Below are positions 18,532-27,141 of a stretch of 64,000 nt of DNA, piece by piece. The stretch is from NCBI GenBank assembly GCA_902806205.1, contig CADCVR010000058.1:62001-126000 (forward strand), given 5' to 3'. A program made the position numbers and the translations under genes. Source of the DNA: an uncultured Solirubrobacteraceae bacterium. Lineage in GTDB: Bacteria; Actinomycetota; Thermoleophilia; Solirubrobacterales; Solirubrobacteraceae. Position 1 is the stretch's first letter. Every line of letters begins with the position of its first letter. The notes below the pieces were generated by a model. It was not told the DNA's origin and ran no database searches. It worked only from the letters and a program-made list of their open reading frames with translations.

Positions 18532-18945
18532 GTGCACGCGCCGCGCCGCCTCGTCGGACTGCTCACCTCCGGCCTGCTGACCCTGGTTGCCGTCGCGCCC
18601 GCCGCGGCTCAGAGCCCGGGCGATCAGCCCGACGCCGGGCCTTCGGCTCAGGCGCAGGACGCGGGCCCCGCGGGCACGCTGCCCCCGCTGACTCCGGAGC
18701 CGCAGACGTCGCAACCGGGAACGCCGGGCGGGGGCGATACCGGCTCCCGCGGGTCGCGCTCCCGCCGCGAAGAGCCTCCGCCGCGCGACGCGAGCCCCGG
18801 ACCGGGGCGTCCGAGCGCGACGAACGTCACCCGGACCGGACTGCCGGACACCGGCGCCGACGCCGACGTCATCGGGCTCCTCGGCGTGGCGCTCATGCTG
18901 CTCGGCATCGGCCTGCGCCTGCGCATCGCCGATGTCCGCCGGTGA
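18532..18945 (+). CDS. Secreted Pro-rich protein with LPDTG sortase signal
   Basis: A 137-residue protein with a signal peptide (residues 1-26, cleavage after AAA), a Pro/Gly/Ser-rich low-complexity middle, and a C-terminal sorting signal: LPDTG (104-108), a hydrophobic helix (about 113-127) and a basic tail (RLRIADVRR). This is the layout of sortase-anchored wall proteins. No sortase gene lies in the window. Its last 14 bases overlap tsaE, so it is the first gene of the t6A operon in position although unrelated in function. Confidence 0.75.
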   Translation: MHAPRRLVGLLTSGLLTLVAVAPAAAQSPGDQPDAGPSAQAQDAGPAGTLPPLTPEPQTSQPGTPGGGDTGSRGSRSRREEPPPRDASPGPGRPSATNVTRTGLPDTGADADVIGLLGVALMLLGIGLRLRIADVRR

Positions 18946-19366
18946 GCCGTCGGCCCTCACGCGCTCGGCCGCCGAGACGGAGGCGCTCGGTGCCCGCCTG
19001 GCCGGGCGCCTGCGCCCCGGCGACGTCGTCCTGCTGACGGGCGAGATGGGCACGGGAAAGACGACGTTCGTCCGCGGGGCGCTGCGTGCGCTCGGCGTCA
19101 CCCGGCCCGTCACGAGCCCGACGTTCACCCTCGGCCAGCGCTACGACGAGGCCACGCCGCCCGCCAGCCACCTCGACCTCCACCGCCTCGCCGGCCTCGA
19201 CGACGAGGACCCGGCGCTTCTGGAGGACTACGTCGGGCCGGGCCGGATCGCGTTCGTCGAGTGGCCGCGGGTCGCCGGCGGACGCCTGGACGTTCTCGGG
19301 CGCATCGCCGCGCGGGTCGAGCTCGAACACGCCGGCGCCGACGCGCGGCGGATCACCTGCACGTGA
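18932..19366 (+). CDS. tsaE: tRNA t6A biosynthesis ATPase TsaE
   Basis: A 144-residue P-loop ATPase. Walker A is GEMGTGKTTFVRG, followed by SPTFTLGQRY and HLDLHRL, all typical of TsaE (YjeE). It works with TsaB and TsaD to put threonylcarbamoyl on A37 of ANN-decoding tRNAs. The ATG at 18932 lies inside the end of the LPDTG gene; the stop overlaps the GTG of tsaB (GTGA). Confidence 0.96.
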   Translation: MSAGEPSALTRSAAETEALGARLAGRLRPGDVVLLTGEMGTGKTTFVRGALRALGVTRPVTSPTFTLGQRYDEATPPASHLDLHRLAGLDDEDPALLEDYVGPGRIAFVEWPRVAGGRLDVLGRIAARVELEHAGADARRITCT

Positions 19367-20070
19367 TCGTCCTCGCCTTCGACACCGCCACCGCGGACAC
19401 GGCGGTCGGCCTGGCGACCGGCGGCGCAGCGGCGCGTACGGCCCGCCACACGCCCGCGTCGGGCGAGCGCCCCGGCCACGTCGCCCAGCTGCTCGGCCTC
19501 GCCCGCGGGCTGCTCGCCGAGGCGGGCATCGGGTGGGCCGAGGTCGAGCGCCTCGGCGTCGGCACGGGCCCGGGGAGCTTCACGGGCCTGCGGATCGGCG
19601 TGGCGACGGCGCGGGCGCTGGCGCAGGCCGGCGGGCAGGAGCTCGTCGGGGTCTCGACGCTCGAGGCGCTCGCGCGCGGGGTCGCGTCGGCGCCCGACGT
19701 GGCCGCGGCGCCCGGGCGCGGCGTCGATCCCACCGTGCTCGCCTGCTTGGACGCGCGTCGCGGGGAGGCGTTCGTCGGCGCCTGGCGTGGGGACGCGCTC
19801 GTGTTCCCCCCGCGAGCCGTGGTCCCCGAGGCCCTCGCCGGGCTGTTGGCGGGCCGCGGCGCGTGGCGGGCGGCGGGCGACGGGTCGGTACGCTTCCGAG
19901 CGCAGCTCGAAGCCGCCGGTGCGCACGTCCCGCCCGACGACTCGGCGCTGCACCACGTCAGCGGCGCACGGCTCTGCGAGCTCGCGCTGGAAGCCTCGCC
20001 GGCGGGCCACGACACGCTCGAGCCGGAGTACGTCCGGGCCCCGGACGCCGTCCCCAAGCACTTACGATGA
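19363..20070 (+). CDS. tsaB: tRNA t6A biosynthesis protein TsaB
   Basis: A 235-residue ASKHA-fold protein, the partner of TsaD. Diagnostic segments are VLAFDTATADTAVGL, GVGTGPGSFTGLRIGVATARALA and DARRGEAFVGAW. It starts at GTG overlapping the tsaE stop and ends overlapping rimI (ATGA, 20067-20070). Confidence 0.95.
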   Translation: MIVLAFDTATADTAVGLATGGAAARTARHTPASGERPGHVAQLLGLARGLLAEAGIGWAEVERLGVGTGPGSFTGLRIGVATARALAQAGGQELVGVSTLEALARGVASAPDVAAAPGRGVDPTVLACLDARRGEAFVGAWRGDALVFPPRAVVPEALAGLLAGRGAWRAAGDGSVRFRAQLEAAGAHVPPDDSALHHVSGARLCELALEASPAGHDTLEPEYVRAPDAVPKHLR

Positions 20071-20594
20071 ACCCGCCGGCCGAGATCCGTCGCTTGACCT
20101 ACGCAGACCTGCCCCGGGTCATCGCCGTCGAGCGCCGCGCGTTCCCTACCCCCTGGTCGCTGGCGATGTTCGTCCTCGAGCTCTCCAAGCCCAGCGGGAT
20201 CTGCCTGGCCGCATGGCGCACCCGCGCAGGCGGCGCGGGCGAGGACCAGTTGTGCGGCTACCTCATCTGCTCGCGCTACGACACGGTCTGGCACGTCATG
20301 AACGTCTCGGTCGATCCGGCGGAGCGCCGCGCGGGAATCGCCACCGCGCTGCTGGAGTCGCTGATCGAGCGGATCGACGACCCGGAGGCGCCGTTCACGC
20401 TGGAGGTCCGCGTGTCGAACGTCCCGGCGATCCGCCTGTACGAACGCTTCGGCTTCCTGACGGCCGGCCTCCGGCGCCGCTACTACGCAGACAACCAGGA
20501 GGACGCCCTGATCATGTGGCGCACGCCCATGACGCTCCGCGGCAGTCTCGAGGACGTCCCCCACGCCGGACCCGTCACGCCGTCGCCCTCATGA
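20067..20594 (+). CDS. rimI: Ribosomal protein N-acetyltransferase RimI-like
   Basis: A 175-residue GNAT acetyltransferase. The acetyl-CoA loop is in VSVDPAERRAGIATALLESL (R/Q-x-x-G-x-A), followed by LEVRVSNVPAIRLYERFGF. RimI acetylates the N-terminal Ala of ribosomal protein S18 and often lies between tsaB and tsaD, as here. Starts and stops overlap both neighbours. Confidence 0.93.
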   Translation: MNPPAEIRRLTYADLPRVIAVERRAFPTPWSLAMFVLELSKPSGICLAAWRTRAGGAGEDQLCGYLICSRYDTVWHVMNVSVDPAERRAGIATALLESLIERIDDPEAPFTLEVRVSNVPAIRLYERFGFLTAGLRRRYYADNQEDALIMWRTPMTLRGSLEDVPHAGPVTPSPS

Positions 20595-21604
20595 TCCTCG
20601 CGCTCGAGACGAGTTGCGACGACACGTGCGCGGCCGTGCTGACTCCCGAGGGCGTGATCCGCTCGAACGTCATCTCCTCCCAGGGGGTCCATGACCAGTT
20701 CGGCGGCGTCGTACCCGAGGTCGCGAGCCGCCAGCATCTGCAACTGGTCAACGCCGTCGTCGACGACGCCTTGACGACGGCGCAGACGACGCTGGACGAC
20801 CTCACGCTCGTGGCGGTCACCCAGGGCCCGGGGCTCGTGGGCGCGCTGCTGGTCGGGGTGGCCACCGCCAAGGCGATCGCGAGCGTCCGCGGCCTGCCGC
20901 TGGCGCCCGTCGATCATCTCCAGGGCCACGTCGCCGCGAGCTTCTTGCCCGGCGTGGACGCGGAGGGAACCGGTCACACCCCGCCCCTGGAGCCGCCGTT
21001 CACCTGCCTCGTGGCTTCCGGCGGTCACACGTTCCTCGCCCACGTCGGAGATCACGCCTCCTTCGACGTCCTCGGGCGCACCCTGGACGACGCGGCGGGG
21101 GAGGCCTTCGACAAGGGGGCGCGCCTGCTCGGCCTGCCGTACCCCGGCGGCCCTCACCTGGAGCGCCTCGCCGCCGACGGCGATCCCGAAGCCTTCGGGT
21201 TCCCCGTCTCCGATCAGCTCGCGGGCTACGACTTCTCGTTCTCCGGGTTGAAGACCGCGCTGCTCTACAAGCTGCGCGATCTCTCAGACGCGGAGGCGGG
21301 AGCGCGCCGCGCCGACCTGGCCGCGAGCTTTCAGCGGGCCATCGTCGAGGCGCTGGCGCGCCGCGTCGAGCGCGCCGTCCTGACGACGGGTGCCGAGCGG
21401 GTGAGCATCGGCGGCGGCGTGGCCGCCAACGGCGCGCTGCGCGCCCGGCTGGCCGGCGTGGCCGGGCACCTCCATATCCCGCCGCGCGCGCTGTGCACGG
21501 ACAACGCCGCGATGATCGGTGCGGCCGCCCGTCACGTCAGTGCTCTTGAGCCCGGCGAGTACGACGATCTCGACGCCTACCCCACCGGCCGCCGCGACCT
21601 CTGA
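20591..21604 (+). CDS. tsaD: tRNA N6-adenosine threonylcarbamoyltransferase TsaD
   Basis: A 337-residue TsaD (YgjD/Gcp), which transfers the threonylcarbamoyl group to tRNA A37. Motifs: ILALETSCDDTCAAV, VVPEVASRQHLQ, the metal-binding HLQGH, LVASGGHTFL, FDKGARLLGLPYPGGP and IGGGVAANGALR. Length is normal. Starts with ATGA overlap on rimI. Confidence 0.97.
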   Translation: MILALETSCDDTCAAVLTPEGVIRSNVISSQGVHDQFGGVVPEVASRQHLQLVNAVVDDALTTAQTTLDDLTLVAVTQGPGLVGALLVGVATAKAIASVRGLPLAPVDHLQGHVAASFLPGVDAEGTGHTPPLEPPFTCLVASGGHTFLAHVGDHASFDVLGRTLDDAAGEAFDKGARLLGLPYPGGPHLERLAADGDPEAFGFPVSDQLAGYDFSFSGLKTALLYKLRDLSDAEAGARRADLAASFQRAIVEALARRVERAVLTTGAERVSIGGGVAANGALRARLAGVAGHLHIPPRALCTDNAAMIGAAARHVSALEPGEYDDLDAYPTGRRDL

Positions 21605-21610
21605 GAGACC

Positions 21611-21868
21611 TTGCAGACCCTGCCGACCGTGATGCTGTTCTCCCGCCCCGGCTGCCACCTCTGCGACGACGCGCGCCTGGCGCTGGAGAGCGTCCGGGCC
21701 GATCACCCGTTCCTCCTCGAGGAGCGCGACATCGAGGACGACGACGCGACGTTCAAGGCCTACCTGGAGCGCATCCCGGTCGTGGCGCTCGACGGCCGCG
21801 AGCTCTACGACTTCTTCGTCGACGCCGACGACCTGCGCGGGCGGCTGATCGCCTGGCACCCTGAGTAG
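21611..21868 (+). CDS. Glutaredoxin-like protein (DUF836 type)
   Basis: An 85-residue thioredoxin-fold protein with the redox motif CHLC (residues 15-18), a cis-Pro in IPVVALDG, and a C-terminal helix. It matches the small glutaredoxin-like (YfiR/DUF836) group. It begins at TTG 21611 behind GAGAG; a GTG (21629) six codons later would remove the first strand. It sits between tsaD and rex, fitting a role in thiol balance. Confidence 0.85.
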   Translation: MQTLPTVMLFSRPGCHLCDDARLALESVRADHPFLLEERDIEDDDATFKAYLERIPVVALDGRELYDFFVDADDLRGRLIAWHPE

Positions 21869-21884
21869 GGTTCCGACCGATCCG

Positions 21885-22562
21885 ATGACGCTCGACCCGC
21901 TGAATCCGCCGATGGTTCGCCCGGCCCCGTCGGCCGGAGGAGCTTCCGAGCGCCTGTCACTCGGCGTCGCCGCACGCCTGTCGCGCTACCTGCAGGTGCT
22001 CACCCAGGCCAAGAAGATGGGCAAGGAGACGATCTCCTCCCAGGAGCTCTCGGACTACACGCACGTCAACTCGACGCAGATCCGCCGGGACCTGAGCGGG
22101 TTCGGCAAGTTCGGCAAGCGCGGCGTCGGCTACAACGTCGAGTCGCTCGTCTCGCAGATCCGCAAGATCCTGCGCACCGCCGGTCAGCACAACATCGCGC
22201 TGTTCGGCGCGGGCCACCTCGGCCGGGCGATCGCCGGGTCGGACATCTTCGCCGACCACGGCTTCCGGGTGGTGGCGATCTTCGACGTGGACCCCGACAA
22301 GGTCGGGCTGGTCGTCGGCGCGCAGCGGGTGCGACACCTCGACGACCTGCACGCCGTGGTCGAGGAGGAGGACGTCGTCGTCGGGGTGCTGGCGGTGCCG
22401 ACCGCCGACGCGCAGGGCCTGGCCGACGACCTCGTCGCCGCGGGCGTCAAGATCATCTTCAACTACTCCGAGGCGCTGCTCGACGTGCCGCCCGAGGTCG
22501 CCGTGCACACCTCCAGCCCGGCCGTCGACCTGCTCTACGCCCTCTACTTCCACCTGACGTGA
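21885..22562 (+). CDS. rex: Redox-sensing transcriptional repressor Rex
   Basis: A 225-residue Rex. The N-terminal winged helix (residues 25-100, SSQELSDYTHVNSTQIRRDLSGFGKFGKRGVGYNV) is followed by a Rossmann domain (IALFGAGHLGRAIAG, GxGxxG) and the C-terminal domain-swap helix (SPAVDLLYALYFHLT). Rex senses the NADH/NAD+ ratio and represses fermentation and respiration genes when NADH is low. TAGGGT (21866-21871) 13 nt upstream may be its -10. Confidence 0.96.
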   Translation: MTLDPLNPPMVRPAPSAGGASERLSLGVAARLSRYLQVLTQAKKMGKETISSQELSDYTHVNSTQIRRDLSGFGKFGKRGVGYNVESLVSQIRKILRTAGQHNIALFGAGHLGRAIAGSDIFADHGFRVVAIFDVDPDKVGLVVGAQRVRHLDDLHAVVEEEDVVVGVLAVPTADAQGLADDLVAAGVKIIFNYSEALLDVPPEVAVHTSSPAVDLLYALYFHLT

Positions 22563-23716
22563 TCGTCCCGCTCGAGCAGGCCGTGGCCACCTTCGAGGCG
22601 TCCGTCGACGCGACCGTCGGGATCGAGGAGGAGTTCGCGATCCTCGACCCCCGCACCCTGGACCTGACCCCGCGCTATGAGGAGCTGCACGCCGCCGCCC
22701 AGGCCGACCCCGTCCTGCGCGAGGCGGTCGCCGGCGAGCTCATCTCGAGCGAGATCGAGATCCGCTCGGGCCGCGGGGAGCACCTGGCCGATGCCCTGGA
22801 GCGCCAGGGCGCGGCGCGCACCGCGCTCTTCCGGCTGGTGGACACCCAGGACGCGAAGCTCGGCGCGACGGGCACCCACCCGTGGGCGGACTATCGCGAG
22901 CAGCTCAACATCGACACGGAGCACTACCGCCGCGTCGTCGACGGGCTGCAGTACGTCGCACGGCGCAACAACACGTTCTCGCTGCACGTCCACGTCGGCG
23001 TCCGGGGCGCCGACCGGGCTGTCCGGGTCTGCGATCGACTGCGCGACGTGCTGCCGGAGCTGCTGGCCGTGAGCGCGAGCTCGCCGTACCTCGACGCTCG
23101 TGACGCCGGCCTGCACTCCGCGCGCACGCAGTCGTTCACGAAGAGCTTCCCGCGCTGCGGGATCCCGGACGCCTACGGCTCCTGGCGGGCCTTCGCGGAC
23201 TACATCGCCTTCCTGCAGCACACCAACTCGATCGTCGAGTACACGCAGGTGTGGTGGTCGGTGCGCCCCCACCTCACCTTCGGCACCGTCGAGGTGCGCA
23301 TCTGCGACGTCCAGACGACGGCCGGAGAGTCCGACGCGCTCTGTGCGCTCATCGTCGCCTGCATCCTCCAGGCCGCTCACGACGACGACACGGGAGTCCC
23401 GCGGGCGGAGCTCTCGCGCCGCCTGATCGAGGAGAACCTCTGGCGCGCGATCCGCTACGGCCTGGACGGCAAGTTCATCGACCTCGACGCGGCGGCGGAG
23501 TTCCGCGCCGAGACGATCGTCGATCGCCTGCTGGCTTGGACGGCACCGGCACGCGCCGCCCACCGCCTGGCCGAACCCAGCTTCCCCGCCCTGAACGGCG
23601 CGCAGCGCCAGCGCCGGATGATCGATGCGGGCGCTCCGCTCGTCGAGGTGTACTCCGCGGCCGTCCAGGAGACCCACTCCACGTACTCCGACCGACAGGA
23701 AGCCGAGAACTCGTGA
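22559..23716 (+). CDS. Carboxylate-amine ligase (YbdK family)
   Basis: A 385-residue GCS2/YbdK-type ligase with VGIEEEFAILD, SSEIEIRSG, GTHPWADY, HVHVGV and VEVRICDVQT. Family members ligate glutamate to amines such as cysteine; in most actinobacteria the true substrate is unsettled. Start GTG 22559 overlaps the rex stop (GTGA), so it is co-transcribed with rex. Confidence 0.88.
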   Translation: MIVPLEQAVATFEASVDATVGIEEEFAILDPRTLDLTPRYEELHAAAQADPVLREAVAGELISSEIEIRSGRGEHLADALERQGAARTALFRLVDTQDAKLGATGTHPWADYREQLNIDTEHYRRVVDGLQYVARRNNTFSLHVHVGVRGADRAVRVCDRLRDVLPELLAVSASSPYLDARDAGLHSARTQSFTKSFPRCGIPDAYGSWRAFADYIAFLQHTNSIVEYTQVWWSVRPHLTFGTVEVRICDVQTTAGESDALCALIVACILQAAHDDDTGVPRAELSRRLIEENLWRAIRYGLDGKFIDLDAAAEFRAETIVDRLLAWTAPARAAHRLAEPSFPALNGAQRQRRMIDAGAPLVEVYSAAVQETHSTYSDRQEAENS

Positions 23717-24126
23717 GCCAGCAAGACATCCCGGGTGGGCCCGAGGGCCCCCCGCCCACCGAGGAGGAGCTGCGCGCGGCCTACGAGGCGGAGCTCAAGC
23801 AGTTGCGCGTCGAGGACGTCGTGATCCAGACGATCGTCTCCCTGCTGAACCTCGGCGGCCGCAAGGCCGGCCTCGCGCCCGGGACCGAGGACGAGCGCGA
23901 CCTCGACCAGCTCGCGCTGGCCGTGGAGAGCGTCCGGCGCCTGCTGCCCTTCGTGGAGGAGGTGCTGGGTCCGGACGCCACGCAGCTGCGCGACGCGCTC
24001 GCCCAGCTTCAGATGGCCTACGTGCGCCTCGGCGGCACCGGCTCGGAGGGCGCGGTCGGCGAGCCTGCCGCCCCGGCGCCGCCCGCCGCGCCGCCGCCGC
24101 CGCGGATCTGGACGCCGGGCTCGTAG
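23713..24126 (+). CDS. Hypothetical helical protein (DUF1844-like)
   Basis: A 137-residue protein with an acidic N-terminus, helices (VIQTIVSLLNLGGRKAGL and LDQLALAVESVRRLLPFVEEVL) and a Pro/Ala-rich C-terminal tail. The pattern SLLNLG...DLxxLxLAxxS...L..L...QMAYV recalls DUF1844, but this is a weak resemblance. Start GTG 23713 overlaps the YbdK gene stop. Confidence 0.65.
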   Translation: MSQQDIPGGPEGPPPTEEELRAAYEAELKQLRVEDVVIQTIVSLLNLGGRKAGLAPGTEDERDLDQLALAVESVRRLLPFVEEVLGPDATQLRDALAQLQMAYVRLGGTGSEGAVGEPAAPAPPAAPPPPRIWTPGS

Positions 24127-24159
24127 CACTCAGGCTGCGCGCGCTGCGTTCCGACCGCT

Positions 24160-24585
24160 TTGGCCGCTCCCGCGTCCTGCCTCTTCTGCGCGATCGTCGC
24201 GGGCACCGAGCCCGCGGCGCGGGTTCTCGAGGAGGAGCACTGCGTCGCCTTCCTCGACGCCCGCCCGCTGTTCGAGGGACACGTGCTGCTCGTGCCGCGC
24301 GAGCACCACGTGACCCTGGCGGAGCTGCCCGAGCGCCTGGTCGCCCCGCTGTTCACGACCGCGCAGCGGCTCTGCCGCGCCGTCGAGGCCGCGCAGGAGG
24401 CGCAGGGCTCCTTCGTGGCGATGAACAACGTCGTGTCGCAGTCCGTGGCGCACCTCCATGTCCACGTCGTGCCGCGCCGGCGCAAGGACGGCCTCCGCGG
24501 GTTCTTCTGGCCCAGGACCCGGTACGCCGGCGACGCGGCGATTGCCCAAGTCGCCGACGGTATCCGTGCGGCGCTCCGCGGGTAG
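24160..24585 (+). CDS. HIT family hydrolase
   Basis: A 141-residue histidine-triad protein. CLFCAIVAG is the usual start with its Cys pair, EGHVLLVPREHH follows, and HLHVHVVP is the catalytic triad. HIT proteins hydrolyse AMP-lysine, dinucleoside polyphosphates or similar. The start is taken as TTG at 24160, since no ATG or GTG precedes the conserved CLFC segment closely enough. Confidence 0.9.
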   Translation: MAAPASCLFCAIVAGTEPAARVLEEEHCVAFLDARPLFEGHVLLVPREHHVTLAELPERLVAPLFTTAQRLCRAVEAAQEAQGSFVAMNNVVSQSVAHLHVHVVPRRRKDGLRGFFWPRTRYAGDAAIAQVADGIRAALRG

Positions 24586-24594
24586 GCATCGCGA

Positions 24595-25041
24595 ATGGGA
24601 ACCGGAGAGGACAAGGAACCGCTCGACGTCCAGACGGTCGTCGAGCGGCTCAACGAAGCACTGCCGCTGCAGTTCCGCAGCGCCGTCGCCTACACCGTGG
24701 CGGCGGGCTCGGTGACGGGGTTCGCCTACACGCCGCTGGGCCCGCAGCTCTGGACGTTCGCCGAGGCCGAGCTCGAGGACGCGCGGCGCCTGGTGGAGAA
24801 GATCGTCGCCCTGGGCGGGACGCCGTCGACGCTGGTCGCCGCGGTCGTCCATCACCCGGAGCCGGCCGAGACGATCGCGTGGCTGGTCGAGGTGGAGAGC
24901 GAGGTGGTCGAGAAGCTGCAGGACGTCATCCCCGCGACGGGGCAGACGGGTCCGTCGGAGGCGCTGGAGCACCGCCTGGAGCACCTGATCATGCGCAAGC
25001 AGGAGCAGATCGACACGCTCGAGCGCGCGCGCCGGGGTTAG
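24595..25041 (+). CDS. Ferritin-like protein lacking iron ligands
   Basis: A 148-residue four-helix protein similar in layout to bacterioferritin (VVERLNEALPLQFRSAVAYTVAAG, FAEAELEDARRLVEKIVALGGTPS). The family's iron-site residues appear changed: Gln replaces the first-helix Glu, and the E-x-x-H pair of the second helix reads as E-D-A-R. A structural or regulatory role is therefore more likely than ferroxidase activity. The stop TAG lies at the edge of the foldback repeat at 25041-25153. Confidence 0.65.
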   Translation: MGTGEDKEPLDVQTVVERLNEALPLQFRSAVAYTVAAGSVTGFAYTPLGPQLWTFAEAELEDARRLVEKIVALGGTPSTLVAAVVHHPEPAETIAWLVEVESEVVEKLQDVIPATGQTGPSEALEHRLEHLIMRKQEQIDTLERARRG

Positions 25042-25153
25042 AACCTGTTTCGAGAAGGCGCGGCCGTGAGGAACCGTCACGCGGCAACCGCGCGACGCCG
25101 GTCATCCACGGTCCGGCTCCCTCACGACGGCGCCTCATCTCAGAAACAGGTTC
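25041..25153. repeat. 113-bp foldback repeat
   Basis: The arms GAACCTGTTTC (25041-25051) and GAAACAGGTTC (25143-25153) are perfectly complementary. Pairing continues inward with gaps (GAGAAGGCGC against GGCGCCTCATCTC; CCGTGAGG against CCTCACG). Outward, GGGGTTA and TTTAGCCCC extend it a little. It begins at the stop codon of the ferritin-like gene, as the 6241-6411 foldback does at its own upstream gene. It may be a miniature element or a terminator. Confidence 0.7.
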
Positions 25154-25206
25154 TTTAGCCCCGCGGCCCGAAGGGGTCAGGCGCCCGCAGTGCGCGCGGC
25201 GGCGCG

Positions 25207-25212
25207 TACACT
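25207..25212 (+). promoter_or_regulatory. -10 element of the potassium/APC operon
   Basis: TACACT lies 12 nt before the ATG of the first APC permease; no Shine-Dalgarno is seen, so a very short or absent leader is likely. Confidence 0.4.
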
Positions 25213-25224
25213 GCGCGACGCCCT

Positions 25225-27141
25225 ATGGCCGAACGCCGTCTCCACGGACTGCAGCGCGTCCTCGGCGTCAACGCGCTCTCCTCGACCGCCTACGGCAACG
25301 TCGGCTCGTCGATCTACTACGCGCTCGGTCTGGTCGCCAGCTACGCGCTGGGCCTCACGCCGGTGGTGTTCATCATCACCGGCTTCATCTTCTACCTGAC
25401 GGCCGCCACCTACGCCGAGGCCACCTCGATGTATCCCGAGGCGGGCGGCTCGAGCTCGTTCGCGCGCCGGGCGTTCAACGAGTTCGCGAGCTTCTTCGCC
25501 GCCTGGGCGCAGATGCTCAACTACACGATCACGATCGCGATCTCGGCCTTCTTCGTGCCGCACTACTTCGGCAGCGTCATCGGCGTCGAGGCGCTCAAGA
25601 CGTCGCCGGGGGACATCGTCTTCGGCATCGGCGTGGTGATCGTGCTCTCGCTGGTCAACGTGCGGGGCGTCAAGGAGTCCGCGGGAGTCAACGTCCTCCT
25701 CGCCGTGGTCGACTTCGCCACGCAGCTGCTGCTCGTGGCCGTCGGCATCTACCTCGTGCTCGACGTCGACGTGCTCATCGCCAACGTCGACTTCGGGATC
25801 GCCCCGAGCTGGAAGGACTTCCTCGTCGCGATCCCGGTGGGGATGATCGCCTACACCGGCATCGAGACCATCTCGAACATGGCCGAGGAGGCCAGGGACG
25901 AGCGAACGACGATTCCCGCGGCGATCAACCGCGTGGTCATCGCCGTCTTCGCGATCTACGCGCTGCTGCCGATCGTCGCGCTCAGCGCCCTGCCGGTCAC
26001 CCGGGACCCGGCGACCGGGGAGTACACGACGCAGCTCGGCCTCACCGAGGAGGAGGGCGGCTTCGCGGGCGATCCCGTGCTCGGCGTCGTGCGGGCCATG
26101 GACGAGCTCGGGGTGCTGCAGGCCCCGACGGAGATCTACGTCGGGCTGCTCGCGGCGACGATCCTCTTCATCGCGACCAACGCCGGGATCATCGGCGTGT
26201 CGCGGCTGGTGTACTCCATGGGCCTCTACCGCCAGGTGCCTGACCGCCTGCGCCAGCTGCATCCGAAGTACGGCACGCCATGGATCGGGATCCTGGTCTT
26301 CGGCGCGGTCGCCTGCGTCGCGATGCTTCCCGGCAAGGCGGCCTTCCTCGGGAACCTCTACGCGTTCGGTGCGATGCTCTCGTTCACGGTCGCCCACCTC
26401 GCGGTCATCGCCCTGCGCATCAGGCAACCCGGGTTCGACCGGCCCTACCGCGGCCCCGGCAACGTGCGCCTCCGCGGCCACGACCTCCCGCTCTTCGCGA
26501 TCGTCGGCGCCGTCGGCACCAGCCTCGCCTTCCTCACGGTCACCGTCATCTACCTCGACGTGGCCGTCGCCGGCTTCGGCTGGTTGCTCCTCGGACTGGT
26601 CGTCTACCCGCTCTATCGCCGTCGGCAGGGTCTGGACCTGACCACGACGACGAAGATCGCGGTGCCCAAGCCCGTCGTCGACCACGAGGCCGAGTACGAG
26701 TCCGTGCTGCTGGCGCTGGACGGCAGCACGTTCTCCCCGGGAGCGATGGCCACCGCGGTCAAGGTTGCCACGCGGCGCCGCAGGGGCATCCACGTCATCG
26801 TGCCCATCGTGGTGCCGAGCTCCTCGCCGCTGGACGCCGACCTGCCCGAGCAGGAGCTCGCCGCGCAGGAGATCATCGAGCAGGCCAAGCTGCAGGGCGG
26901 CCGGCGCGTGACCGGCCACCACCAGAAGGTGCGCGCGGGCCAGGCCGGGCGGCTCATCGTCACCGAGGCGAAGGAGATGTCCGCGAAGGTCATCGTCATC
27001 GCGTTGCCGCCGCGCTCGGGAGGCGCGGTCTTCGGCAAGACCGTCGAGACGGTGCTGGCCGAGCGGCCCTGCCGGGTCATCATCCAGCACGATCCGACCC
27101 AAGTGCCGGTCGTCACCGGCTCCGGGGTCAGGGTGGCCTGA
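25225..27141 (+). CDS. APC permease with C-terminal USP domain (KimA-like)
   Basis: A 638-residue APC-superfamily transporter. About twelve TM helices span residues 10-470 (GSSIYYALGLVASYALGLTP near the unwound first helix, GMIAYTGIETISNMAEEARD). Residues about 485-630 form a universal-stress-like domain (YESVLLALDGSTFSPGA, AKVIVIALPPRSGG). This layout matches KimA-type potassium importers and the mycobacterial permease next to ceoBC. Two TrkA-type proteins follow in the operon, so potassium is the most likely substrate; amino acid transport cannot be ruled out. Confidence 0.82.
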   Translation: MAERRLHGLQRVLGVNALSSTAYGNVGSSIYYALGLVASYALGLTPVVFIITGFIFYLTAATYAEATSMYPEAGGSSSFARRAFNEFASFFAAWAQMLNYTITIAISAFFVPHYFGSVIGVEALKTSPGDIVFGIGVVIVLSLVNVRGVKESAGVNVLLAVVDFATQLLLVAVGIYLVLDVDVLIANVDFGIAPSWKDFLVAIPVGMIAYTGIETISNMAEEARDERTTIPAAINRVVIAVFAIYALLPIVALSALPVTRDPATGEYTTQLGLTEEEGGFAGDPVLGVVRAMDELGVLQAPTEIYVGLLAATILFIATNAGIIGVSRLVYSMGLYRQVPDRLRQLHPKYGTPWIGILVFGAVACVAMLPGKAAFLGNLYAFGAMLSFTVAHLAVIALRIRQPGFDRPYRGPGNVRLRGHDLPLFAIVGAVGTSLAFLTVTVIYLDVAVAGFGWLLLGLVVYPLYRRRQGLDLTTTTKIAVPKPVVDHEAEYESVLLALDGSTFSPGAMATAVKVATRRRRGIHVIVPIVVPSSSPLDADLPEQELAAQEIIEQAKLQGGRRVTGHHQKVRAGQAGRLIVTEAKEMSAKVIVIALPPRSGGAVFGKTVETVLAERPCRVIIQHDPTQVPVVTGSGVRVA

